Shown: piece by piece, positions 1 to 6,616 of the stretch | How the letters are laid out: every line of letters begins with the position of its first letter | Position numbering within the stretch: position 1 is the stretch's first letter | DNA from: Chloroflexota bacterium | GTDB taxonomy: Bacteria > Chloroflexota > Anaerolineae > Fen-1058 | DNA length: 10,407 nucleotides | Direction of reading: 5' to 3' | Assembly: GCA_016219235.1 (NCBI GenBank) | Contig: JACRBO010000165.1 | Coordinates: forward strand, 1-10,407 | Notes under the pieces: generated by a model | Told to the model about the DNA's origin: nothing | Database searches by the model: none | Seen by the model: the letters and a program-made list of their open reading frames with translations, nothing else | Position numbers and translations under genes: made by a program

Positions 1-10
1 AAAGCCGCAA

Positions 11-40
11 CCACGAAGAAGTCCGAGTGTTATTTCGTGG
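11..40. repeat. Short inverted repeat upstream of the aldolase
   Basis: CCACGAA (11-17) and TTCGTGG (34-40) form a 7-bp stem with a 16-nt loop in the leader of the aldolase gene. No T-run follows, so it is not a convincing terminator. It may be a degenerate member of the unit-based palindromes seen further downstream in the window; that link is inference. Confidence 0.4.
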
Positions 41-62
41 ATCTCGTTCATCGGTTTAGATA

Positions 63-902
63 GTGCCTCATCAAACCACCCGCTTCCAATCGCCAACGTC
101 CAACTTCCAGACCGAACGCCTGCTGCGCGATGAGATCGTCCGCGTGGGCAAATTGTTGTACGACCGCAATCTCATCGTCGGCACCGACGGCAATATCTCG
201 GCGCGGCTCGATGCGAAGCGCGTGCTGTGCACGCCCAGCGGCCTGTGCAAAGGGCTGATGACGGCCGACCAGCTGCTCGTGATCGATCTGGATGGCAATC
301 GGGTGGGGTTGCCTAACGCCGCGAATCGACACTTGAAGCCCACGTCGGAAATGAAGATGCACCTGGAAGCCTATCGCCGCCGCCCGGAAGTGCTGGGCAT
401 CGTGCACGCGCATCCGCCCAGCGTCATCGCGGCCAGCATCGCGGGGCTGGACATGGCGCAGTGTTTGATTCCCGAAGTCATCGTGACGTTGGGCGTCATT
501 CCCACCACGCAATACGCCACACCATCGAGCGAAGAGAATGTCCACGCCATACGTGAATTGATCGCCGGGCATGACGCCATCATCTTGCAGCGACACGGCA
601 CGCTCGTCGTCGGCGCCAGCCCCACGGATGCCTATCTGAAAACTGAGACAGTCGATCAGATGGCGCGCGTCACGTTGATGCTGGCGGTATTGGGCAAAGG
701 CCGCGCCCTGCCCGCCGATCAGGTCTGTAAGCTGGTCGAGCAGCGGCGTGCGCTGGGCCTGGCGCGGGCCGATGATCAGGGTGATTTCTGCGCGCATTGT
801 GGTGTCTGCCCCGTGCCCGATCAACATCGCACCGAACCCGCTGACGATCAGCTGGCCGCCATCACCGCGCGTGTCATGCGCGAGCTGGGCGCAACCCGTT
901 GA
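63..902 (+). CDS. Class II aldolase/adducin family protein (L-fuculose-phosphate aldolase-like)
   Basis: Likely a cytoplasmic Zn-dependent sugar-phosphate aldolase (279 aa), splitting a ketose 1-phosphate such as fuculose-1-P into dihydroxyacetone phosphate and an aldehyde; the exact substrate cannot be read from sequence. Visible motifs: GTDGNISARL (res 40-49, phosphate-binding loop), PTSEM with the catalytic Glu at E96, the zinc pair HAHPP (H115, H117) and the third zinc His in RHGTLVVG (H178). These match the FucA/AraD layout. The family usually has about 210-230 residues; the extra length is a C-terminal tail with a CAHCGVC cluster (C243, C246, C249) and about 17 residues at the N-terminus. 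The GTG start at 63 has no clear Shine-Dalgarno, and residues 9-16 are encoded by a heptamer repeat array, so the true start may lie further in; conserved sequence begins near LRDEIVRVG (res 21-29). The family call is firm, the start is not. Confidence 0.88.
   Translation: MPHQTTRFQSPTSNFQTERLLRDEIVRVGKLLYDRNLIVGTDGNISARLDAKRVLCTPSGLCKGLMTADQLLVIDLDGNRVGLPNAANRHLKPTSEMKMHLEAYRRRPEVLGIVHAHPPSVIAASIAGLDMAQCLIPEVIVTLGVIPTTQYATPSSEENVHAIRELIAGHDAIILQRHGTLVVGASPTDAYLKTETVDQMARVTLMLAVLGKGRALPADQVCKLVEQRRALGLARADDQGDFCAHCGVCPVPDQHRTEPADDQLAAITARVMRELGATR
86..113. repeat. CCAAnnn heptamer array inside the aldolase 5' end
   Basis: Three and a half heptamers in tandem: CCAATCG, CCAACGT, CCAACTT, then CCAGACC. 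Translated in the aldolase frame they give QSPTSNFQ, which is not aldolase-like. This resembles the heptamer-based spacers elsewhere in the window and suggests that a normally intergenic repeat has been captured in the reading frame, or that the frame is open here by chance and translation starts later. Confidence 0.55.
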
Positions 903-927
903 AGCCTTATTACGCAGGAGAAAAAAC

Positions 928-1359
928 ATCAACCAGAAACGGCTTTCAAGTAACCTCGTGTTTGCCGGGGGAGTTATCGAACTCCTCATTGCACTTCTTC
1001 ACTTTGTCTGGCCGATCCAACTTGTCCAAACAGGTGAGTTTGCCCGTTTATCAACCGACTACAAGAGCCTGTTGGTTCTCAATTGTATTGCGGTGGGTTT
1101 GTGTCTGACCGTTTTTGGCATCTTGTCTCTCCGTGCCGCTAAGGGACTTATCGCCGCCGAAAATTGGGCGTGGGTTTATGGCATTAGCCAGGGCATTTTG
1201 TGGGTGATAAGGACGCTATTCGAGATTGTCTTTCCTGTCCGCATACCCATGTTTTTCATCACCAACCCAACTATCCTGGTTCTGCCGCTGGCCTTGTTGC
1301 TGGGACTGCTATTCCTGGTTCCACTTGTGGTCTTCCGAAAGGAAGTCAGCACAATATAG
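928..1359 (+). CDS. Four-TM integral membrane protein, apparent ATC start
   Basis: Unrecognised small integral membrane protein of 143 aa if started at ATC 928. Four hydrophobic segments are clear: around LVFAGGVIELLIALLHFVW, LLVLNCIAVGLCLTVFGIL, VYGISQGILWVIRTLFEIVF and ILVLPLALLLGLLFLVPLVVF, with short polar connections. It ends in a basic FRKEV tail. There is no ATG in a sensible position. AGGAG (916-920) lies 7 nt before the in-frame ATC at 928, ideal spacing for a start; the next candidate, GTG at 958, has no Shine-Dalgarno and would begin at the edge of TM1. The frame is open further upstream to 748, but that part overlaps the aldolase gene in another frame and codes for non-membrane sequence, so I treat it as a shadow. 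It follows the aldolase by 25 nt and may be co-transcribed. No function can be assigned. Confidence 0.65.
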   Translation: MNQKRLSSNLVFAGGVIELLIALLHFVWPIQLVQTGEFARLSTDYKSLLVLNCIAVGLCLTVFGILSLRAAKGLIAAENWAWVYGISQGILWVIRTLFEIVFPVRIPMFFITNPTILVLPLALLLGLLFLVPLVVFRKEVSTI

Positions 1360-1418
1360 GACAGCGGCAGGTTATGGCGAGATGAAAATCATGACGGAAT
1401 AGACTTTCGAGGAGTTTT

Positions 1419-2804
1419 ATGATTCGTTGGATGACCACCATTGCGGTCTTGATCAGCGCCGCACTCATTGCGCCGTTGACCAATATCGCCGCCAGTTTAA
1501 CCTCCGTTGACGATAAGGCCACGCTGGAATTTCCCGATCGCCTGACGTTCAGTGTCAGCCTCAAGCACGAGATCGCCATCGAGCGCGTCGTGCTTGAATA
1601 CGGCGTCAATCAACTGACGTGCGGCTCCGTTGTGGCCAAAGCCTTTCCCGATGTCACGCCCGCCAAAGCCGTCGATGCCGAGTGGGTGTGGGAAATGAAG
1701 CAGACCGGCTCGGTGCCGCCCGGCTCGACCATCTGGTGGCGCTGGCGCGTCGTCGATGCGCAGGGCCTGGAAACCGTGACCAATCAAAAGTCGATTGTGT
1801 GGCTGGACGATCAGCACGACTGGCAAACCCTCACCGGCGACGACATCAATCTACACTGGTATGACGGCGGCCAATCGTTTGGCGAAGAACTGCACACGTC
1901 CGCCGTGAAGTCGCTGAATGATCTCGCTCAGGCCACCGGGCTGCGCACCGACAGCCCGATCGATCTGTACATCTACGCCGACACCGCCGACATGCGTGAC
2001 TCGATTCTATACGAGCCGGGTTGGACGGGCGGGCTGGCCTACTCCAGCCACAACATCGTGCTCATCGGCATCTCGCCCGATCAGATCGATTGGGGCAAGC
2101 GCACGCAGGCGCACGAACTGACGCACGTGCTGGTGGGCCAACTGACGTTCAGTTGCCTCAGCGATATTCCCACCTGGCTGCAAGAGGGATTGGCGGTGTA
2201 CGGCGAGGGCGGACCGGAAGACGCCTCGCAGCGCCAACTCGATCAGGCAATCAAGGACGACGATCTACTTTCCGTCCGATCGCTCAGCGGCAACTTCTCG
2301 GAAGACTCCGCCAAAGCCGATCTGTCGTACAGCCAGTCCTATAGCCTGGTGAATTTCCTGATCGAAGAGTACGGCCAGGACAAAATGACGGCGCTGCTGA
2401 AATCATTGCGCGATGGCAACACCGTCGATGATGCGTTGAAGTCAGTTTACAATTTCGACGTCGATGGCTACGAGGATGCGTGGCGCGCGTACGTCAAAGC
2501 GCCCGCGCGCCGTAACGTCACCCAGTCGCCCACGTCGACGCCTGAGCCAACGCAGGTGCCGACGTTTGCGCCGATCTCGATCGCGCAGGCGGGACCGACG
2601 GCCGCGCCTACGCGCGAGCGGCCCACGCCCACCCCGATCGCGGTGGCGGCGACGACGAGCGACTCAACCACTTCAACCGTACCCGTTGAAGTTCCGGCAA
2701 CAGATAACACACTCGTGATTGTGATCGTCGCCGTCGGCGTGATCCTGATCATCGGGCTGGCGCTGATCGTCATCAGCCGCCGCCGACAGGGGATGTCCCG
2801 ATGA
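1419..2804 (+). CDS. Membrane-anchored gluzincin peptidase (peptidase MA family)
   Basis: Predicted extracytoplasmic zinc metallopeptidase, 461 aa. An N-terminal signal segment (res 4-25) is followed by a beta-rich region (to about 135) and a catalytic domain holding HELTH (H232, E233, H236) and the downstream WLQEGLAVY (E256 as probable third zinc ligand). This HExxH plus downstream Glu arrangement is the gluzincin pattern of the peptidase MA group. Residues 365-428 form a Pro/Thr/Ser-rich linker, then comes one transmembrane helix (431-452) and a short basic tail (SRRRQGMSR). The protease is therefore tethered on the outer face of the membrane by its C-terminus. The start is well supported by GAGGAG (1409-1414) four nt before ATG. 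Its stop overlaps the start of the next gene (ATGA, 2801-2804), so the two are translationally coupled and may act on the same exported material. The natural substrate is unknown. Confidence 0.87.
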   Translation: MIRWMTTIAVLISAALIAPLTNIAASLTSVDDKATLEFPDRLTFSVSLKHEIAIERVVLEYGVNQLTCGSVVAKAFPDVTPAKAVDAEWVWEMKQTGSVPPGSTIWWRWRVVDAQGLETVTNQKSIVWLDDQHDWQTLTGDDINLHWYDGGQSFGEELHTSAVKSLNDLAQATGLRTDSPIDLYIYADTADMRDSILYEPGWTGGLAYSSHNIVLIGISPDQIDWGKRTQAHELTHVLVGQLTFSCLSDIPTWLQEGLAVYGEGGPEDASQRQLDQAIKDDDLLSVRSLSGNFSEDSAKADLSYSQSYSLVNFLIEEYGQDKMTALLKSLRDGNTVDDALKSVYNFDVDGYEDAWRAYVKAPARRNVTQSPTSTPEPTQVPTFAPISIAQAGPTAAPTRERPTPTPIAVAATTSDSTTSTVPVEVPATDNTLVIVIVAVGVILIIGLALIVISRRRQGMSR

Positions 2805-4987
2805 AGCGCGCACTCTTAAGCCTACTCACAATTATGATCGTCGCCGCGTGCCAATCGGGTACGCCGACGCCCGCTCCCACGACTGCCCCTGAGCCAACGC
2901 GCGCGCCGACAAGCGCGCCCTCAATCGCGGCGGCAACGCCACAGGCAATCGCCGATTCCACACTCGCGCCGGAAAGAATCTATCCGCCGCGACCCACCGC
3001 CACGGCGTACAAAGCGAAGAATGCCGCTGCGCGCACGTATGTCAATCCCGACAATGGCATCACGCTGAAATATCCGAGCGGCTGGCAAGCCGTGCCGCCC
3101 GATCAGGGCAGCGATGTGCTGACGTGGTTCATCAACTCCGACGGCAGCGTGCAGGCCATGCTGCTGACCGGCGCGCAAGCGCCCGATCAAACGCTAGAGG
3201 ATTTAGCCGCCGAGATTCGCGATAGTTTGACCAACGGCCTAAGCAGTGTGAAATTGCTCGACGATGGCGCGCTACAACTGGACGATGGGCGCGAGGCGTG
3301 GGGCAGCGAGTTGACGGCCAAACGCGACGACGGCGCAACGTTAAAGATCAATGTCACAGTCGCAACATTCGGCGGGCGGGCCGTGATCGTGGTGGCCTTT
3401 GGCGCGCCCGCCGATTACGACGACAACGCCGACGGTTTGCAGCAGCTGATCGGCGCGCTGCAACTGGCGCAGCCGCAGTTGTCCGGCATCAGCCGTGATC
3501 AGGCGCTGGTGCTGTCCGGCGGCGAGAGCCGCAATCCGCGCGAATATGATCCGGCGACGACGCATGGCAGCGGCGACAAGCTAGTCTTCAGCGGATTGGT
3601 TGCGCTCGATCGTGACCTCCAGTTGATTTCCGATCTGGCAAGTTCGTGGGACATCAGCGACGGCACGACGTACACTTTCCACATCCGATCGGACGCGCGC
3701 TTCCACAACGGCAAACCGGTGACCGCGCAAGACGTGGTCTATTCGTGGGAACGCGCCGCCGATCCGAAGACGAATTCCGACACGGTGCTGACGTATCTGG
3801 GCGACATCGTCGGCGTGAAAGAGAAATATGAAGGCAAGGCCGAGCGCATCAGCGGGGCAAAGGTCATCGACGCGCAGACGCTGCAAGTGACGATCGATGC
3901 GCCGAAGCCGTATTTCCTGCTGAAATTGACGTACCCGGTCGCTTTTGTAGTCGATCGGCAAAACGTAGAAGCCGACGAAGAGTGGTGGCGATCACCCAAT
4001 GGCACCGGCCCCTATCGCCTGGCGCGCTGGGAGAGTTTCAAATCGATGTTGTATGAGCGCAACGACGACTATTACCTGGAGCCGCCGCGGATCGCCAACA
4101 TCATCGTGCAGTTGTTTTCGGGCGTGGGCATCCGCCTGTACGAAAACGGCGAGATCGACGTGACGGGCGTGGGCCTCAGCGATGTGCCGCGCTTCGAAGA
4201 CCCGAAAGAGCCGCTGCACGATCAACTGCTGAGCGGCGTCAGCCTGTGCACGGGCATGATCATCTTCGATGTGACGCAGCCGCCGTTTGACGATGTGAAA
4301 GTGCGCCAAGCCTTTACGCTGGCGTTTGATCGCGAGAAATACATCGACGTGGTGTTGAGCGGCATCGCCCTGCCCGCCATCGGGCCGTACCCGCCGGGGC
4401 TACCCGGTTACGACGCGACACTGGAAGGCTTGACGTACGATCCAGACCGCGCGCGACAACTGCTCAGCGAGTCCAAGTACGCGGGCAATTTACCGCCCAT
4501 CATCTATACGGACGGCGGCAGCGGCAGCGACATCGGCGGCGACGTGGCGGCGCTGGCGCAGATGTGGCAGCAAAATCTGGACATCACCCTCACGGTTGAG
4601 AACCTGGAGCCGGACAAGTACAGCGATCTCGTGCATGCCGGACAGCACGGACAGATTTTCAGCGGTGGCTGGTGCGCCGATTATCCTGATCCCGAGAACT
4701 TTGCCGATGCGCTGTTCCACACCGGCGCACAGCAGAATCAGGGCAACTACAGTAATCCTGAGTTGGATAAGATTCTGGAGGAAGCCCGCGTGGAACAGGA
4801 CACCCTCAAACGCATGCAGTTATATCAGCAAGCCCAGCAGATTATCGTGGCCGATGCGCCGGTGCTGTTCACCACGCATGGCCTATCGTATGTGTTGGTG
4901 AAGCCGTATCTGCAAGGCTATGTGCTCACGCCCATTGACATTGCCCTGCAGCGCTACCTGTCGATCGATGCGAGCAAGATGAAGTGA
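2801..4987 (+). CDS. ABC-type solute-binding lipoprotein, family 5 (Opp/Dpp-like), with N-terminal PsbP/Mog1-like module
   Basis: Large lipoprotein of 728 aa. A lipobox, VAAC, puts the lipidated cysteine at C17. After a Thr/Pro-rich linker (18-60), residues about 78-225 resemble a PsbP/Mog1-type fold (TYVNPDNGITLKYPSGW opens it). From about 232 to the end it is a typical family 5 solute-binding protein: LVFSGLVALDRDL, LASSWDISDGTTYTFHIR, FHNGKPVTAQDVVYSWERA (res 300-319), and late YSNPELDKIL. Usual family 5 proteins are about 500-600 residues; the extra length is the linker and N-terminal module. Family 5 proteins bind peptides, nickel or oligosaccharides for ABC importers; the ligand is not evident here. 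No permease or ATPase gene lies downstream: a tRNA unit follows, so it must use a transporter encoded elsewhere or act as a sensor. It overlaps the peptidase gene by 4 nt, which suggests a shared job in peptide scavenging (inference). Confidence 0.9.
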   Translation: MKRALLSLLTIMIVAACQSGTPTPAPTTAPEPTRAPTSAPSIAAATPQAIADSTLAPERIYPPRPTATAYKAKNAAARTYVNPDNGITLKYPSGWQAVPPDQGSDVLTWFINSDGSVQAMLLTGAQAPDQTLEDLAAEIRDSLTNGLSSVKLLDDGALQLDDGREAWGSELTAKRDDGATLKINVTVATFGGRAVIVVAFGAPADYDDNADGLQQLIGALQLAQPQLSGISRDQALVLSGGESRNPREYDPATTHGSGDKLVFSGLVALDRDLQLISDLASSWDISDGTTYTFHIRSDARFHNGKPVTAQDVVYSWERAADPKTNSDTVLTYLGDIVGVKEKYEGKAERISGAKVIDAQTLQVTIDAPKPYFLLKLTYPVAFVVDRQNVEADEEWWRSPNGTGPYRLARWESFKSMLYERNDDYYLEPPRIANIIVQLFSGVGIRLYENGEIDVTGVGLSDVPRFEDPKEPLHDQLLSGVSLCTGMIIFDVTQPPFDDVKVRQAFTLAFDREKYIDVVLSGIALPAIGPYPPGLPGYDATLEGLTYDPDRARQLLSESKYAGNLPPIIYTDGGSGSDIGGDVAALAQMWQQNLDITLTVENLEPDKYSDLVHAGQHGQIFSGGWCADYPDPENFADALFHTGAQQNQGNYSNPELDKILEEARVEQDTLKRMQLYQQAQQIIVADAPVLFTTHGLSYVLVKPYLQGYVLTPIDIALQRYLSIDASKMK

Positions 4988-5002
4988 AGGGTCGTGAAAC
5001 GC

Positions 5003-5031
5003 TTGACCAATCCCTTTATCGCTGGTAAAAT
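5003..5031 (+). promoter_or_regulatory. Sigma70-type promoter of the tRNA-Glu gene
   Basis: TTGACC (5003-5008) and TAAAAT (5026-5031) are separated by exactly 17 bp, close to the TTGACA/TATAAT consensus. Transcription would begin around 5038, seven bases before the mature tRNA. The position, between the end of the lipoprotein gene and the tRNA, fits an independent tRNA promoter. Confidence 0.75.
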
Positions 5032-5044
5032 CTGGCCGCAAATT

Positions 5045-5117
5045 GCCCCCGTCGTCTAGTGGACTAGGACGCGGCCCTTTCAAGGCCAAAACGCGGATTC
5101 GAATTCCGCCGGGGGCA
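5045..5117 (+). tRNA. tRNA-Glu (anticodon UUC)
   Basis: A complete 73-nt cloverleaf. The acceptor stem pairs GCCCCCG (5045-5051) with CGGGGGC (5110-5116), followed by discriminator A5117. The D arm contains GTCTAGTGGACTAGGAC; the anticodon loop CTTTCAA (5077-5083) gives anticodon TTC at 5079-5081; the T arm is GCGGA-TTCGAAT-TCCGC. The 3' CCA is not encoded. The outermost anticodon-stem pair (27-43) is a C-A mismatch, which is unusual but tolerable. It decodes GAA/GAG. Confidence 0.96.
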
Positions 5118-5124
5118 CTCTGCG

Positions 5125-5159
5125 ACGGGAACCGTTTATCGTGTTCCCGTTTTGTATTT
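5125..5159 (+). terminator. Intrinsic terminator after tRNA-Glu
   Basis: ACGGGAAC (5125-5132) pairs with GTTCCCGT (5143-5150) to form a perfect 8-bp stem with a 10-nt loop, followed by TTTTGTATTT. It starts 7 nt after the tRNA and closes a promoter-tRNA-terminator unit. Confidence 0.82.
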
Positions 5160-5160
5160 A

Positions 5161-5239
5161 GAGTAGACAGGTAGATAAGGAACCAAGTAGACAAGGCGTA
5201 CAACTTCGTTTCCTTGTCTACTTGCCTACTTGTCTACTC
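5161..5239. repeat. Octamer-based compound palindrome before the MaoC gene
   Basis: The left half is four tandem octamers (TAGACAGG, TAGATAAG, GAACCAAG, TAGACAAG; 5164-5195). The right half is three complementary octamers (CTTGTCTA, CTTGCCTA, CTTGTCTA; 5213-5236). The inner arms (5185-5196 with 5212-5223) pair perfectly over 12 bp around a 15-nt loop. The outer arms (5161-5174 with 5226-5239) pair over 14 bp with one G-T. No T-run follows. The element ends 4 nt before the Shine-Dalgarno of the MaoC gene (GGAGGAG, 5244-5250). It could be a mobile or dispersed non-coding repeat or a leader structure; I cannot tell which. Confidence 0.85.
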
Positions 5240-5254
5240 CCACGGAGGAGCTTC

Positions 5255-5707
5255 ATGTCCGGCAAGTACTTCGAAGACCTGGCAGTGGGCCAACGCTTTC
5301 AACATCCGCGCGGGCGCACCATCACCGAGATGGACAATGTGATGTTCTCCGCGCTGACAATGAACACGCAGCCGCTGCACGTCGATGAAGAATTTGCCAG
5401 AGACACGACGTTCGGCCAGCGCATCGTCAACGGCATTTTCACGCTGGGATTGGTGGTCGGCCTCAGCGTACCCGATCTGACCGAAGGCACCATCGTTGCC
5501 AATCTCGGCTATGATAAGATCGTGCATCCCAACCCGGTCTTTCACGGCGATACGATCCGCGTCGAAACCGAGGTGCTGGAGAAGCGTGAATCCGCTTCCA
5601 AACCCGATCGCGGCATCGTGCGACTGCGGCAAATCGGCCGCAAGCAAACCGGCGAGATCGTGGTGGAGTTGGAACGCACAGTGATGTTTCTCAAGCGTAA
5701 CGAGTGA
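5255..5707 (+). CDS. MaoC-family acyl-CoA hydratase
   Basis: A 150-aa single hot-dog-fold protein of the MaoC/hydratase 2 type, which adds water to (or removes it from) an enoyl-CoA. The start FEDLAVGQRF, the region SALTMNTQPLHVDEEFA (res 32-48), and VFHGDTIRVETEVLEKRES (95-113) are characteristic. In (R)-specific hydratases the active site is D-x-N-P-x-H; here H42 is kept and the Asp position is Asn (N37). I recall N-T-x-P/Q-x-H as common in the subgroup that works on branched dicarboxylyl-CoA, but this is from memory. The start at 5255 is chosen because GGAGGAG (5244-5250) precedes it; an upstream in-frame alternative at 5222 lies in the octamer repeat and is rejected. The CitE-like lyase follows 56 nt downstream. 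A hydratase plus lyase pair suggests mesaconyl-, itaconyl- or malyl-CoA-type chemistry (inference). Confidence 0.88.
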   Translation: MSGKYFEDLAVGQRFQHPRGRTITEMDNVMFSALTMNTQPLHVDEEFARDTTFGQRIVNGIFTLGLVVGLSVPDLTEGTIVANLGYDKIVHPNPVFHGDTIRVETEVLEKRESASKPDRGIVRLRQIGRKQTGEIVVELERTVMFLKRNE

Positions 5708-5751
5708 CGAGTAACGAGTGAAACCGTAATCACTCGTTACTCGTTACTCGT
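5700..5751. repeat. Heptamer-based palindrome between MaoC and CitE-like genes, 22-bp stem
   Basis: Tandem ACGAGTG/ACGAGTA heptamers on the left (5700-5721) pair with TCACTCG/TTACTCG heptamers on the right (5730-5751), giving a 22-bp stem with a single G-T pair and an 8-nt loop (AACCGTAA, 5722-5729). The left arm includes the MaoC stop codon (5705-5707), and the right arm ends 1 nt before the AGGAG (5753-5757) of the lyase gene. No T-run follows, so an intrinsic terminator is unlikely. It may control mRNA processing or translation of the second gene, or be a dispersed repeat. Confidence 0.9.
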
Positions 5752-5763
5752 CAGGAGTCGCCC

Positions 5764-6609
5764 ATGCACACCCGTCGCTGCCTCCTCTTCATGCCCGGCG
5801 ATGATCTCAAAAAGATTCAGAAAGGCATCAGCCTCGGTGTCGATTCAATCGTGATGGATTTGGAAGACGGCGTGGCGCTGAATCGCAAAGACGCCGCCCG
5901 CGCCACGATTGCCACCGCGTTGAGCGATCTGGATTTTGGCCGTTCCGAAAAAATCGTGCGCATTAACCCGATCGGTTCCGGCCTCGAACAGGCCGATCTC
6001 GCCGCCATCCTCGCGCTGCAACCCGATAGCCTGATGCTGCCCAAAGTCGAACGCGCCGATCAGGTGCAATGGCTCGATCACGTTCTGGCCGGCACAGACA
6101 TTCGCCTGCTGCCCATTATCGAGACGGCGCGCGGCGTGATCAATCTCAAAGATATCGCGCAGGCGAGCGATCGATTGGACGCCTTGATCTTTGGCGCAGA
6201 GGACCTGGCGGGCGACATCGGCGCGACGCGGACGAAGGCGGGCTGGGAAGTCTTCTACGCACGAAGTGCTGTCGTCACGCATGCGACTGCGTTCGGTTTG
6301 CGGGCCATCGATACGCTGTGCATCGACTTCAACGACGAGGCGGCTTTGATCGAGGACTGCCGGTTCGGCGTACAACTAGGCTTCAGCGGCAAGTTGGCGA
6401 TTCATCCGAAACAGGTAGCCGTGATTCAAGAGGCGTTCACACCCACTGACGAGCAGCTTACAGCCGCGCAACGCTTGATTGACGCGCACGAACGACATCA
6501 GGCCGGCGGCGTGGGTGCATTCGCGGTGGACGGCAAAATGATCGATATGCCGGCCATTCGCGCGGCGGAGCAGGTGCTGGCGAAAGCGCGGGCAACCGGC
6601 AAAATTTAG
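5764..6609 (+). CDS. CitE-like / HpcH-HpaI aldolase family CoA-ester lyase
   Basis: A cytoplasmic TIM-barrel lyase of 281 aa in the CitE/malyl-CoA lyase group, cleaving a 3-hydroxyacyl-CoA (for example citramalyl- or malyl-CoA) in a Mg2+-dependent aldol reaction. Visible motifs in order: CLLFMPGDDLKK (6-17), DSIVMDLEDGVALNRKDAAR (27-46), KIVRIN (63-68), LPKVE (92-96), PIIETARG with the probable metal-binding E120, FGAEDLAGDIGATRT (143-157, E146/D147), and KLAIHPKQV (210-218). Length and order fit the stand-alone lyases rather than the citrate lyase complex subunit; no citrate lyase alpha, gamma or ligase genes are near. ATG at 5764 is preceded by AGGAG (5753-5757). It is probably co-transcribed with the MaoC hydratase, interrupted by the heptamer palindrome. 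The exact substrate is inference. Confidence 0.9.
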   Translation: MHTRRCLLFMPGDDLKKIQKGISLGVDSIVMDLEDGVALNRKDAARATIATALSDLDFGRSEKIVRINPIGSGLEQADLAAILALQPDSLMLPKVERADQVQWLDHVLAGTDIRLLPIIETARGVINLKDIAQASDRLDALIFGAEDLAGDIGATRTKAGWEVFYARSAVVTHATAFGLRAIDTLCIDFNDEAALIEDCRFGVQLGFSGKLAIHPKQVAVIQEAFTPTDEQLTAAQRLIDAHERHQAGGVGAFAVDGKMIDMPAIRAAEQVLAKARATGKI

Positions 6610-6616
6610 GACGTGA

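Noticed and set aside
48..989. 313-codon open frame on the minus strand opposite the aldolase
   Set aside because: Antisense shadow of a GC-biased gene: the plus strand carries the complete aldolase motif set, while this translation is Gln/Arg/His-rich with no recognisable domain.
748..1359. Longer version of the membrane protein starting with ATG at 748
   Set aside because: The first 60 codons overlap the aldolase gene in another frame and look non-biological; AGGAG at 916-920 marks a start near 928.
5222..5254. Upstream start for the MaoC gene at 5222
   Set aside because: It would add 11 residues encoded by the octamer repeat; GGAGGAG sits just before ATG 5255.
5161..5751. CRISPR array or minisatellite
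   Set aside because: Units are 7-8 nt, arranged as inverted arms with no 25-40-nt repeats, no spacers and no cas genes.
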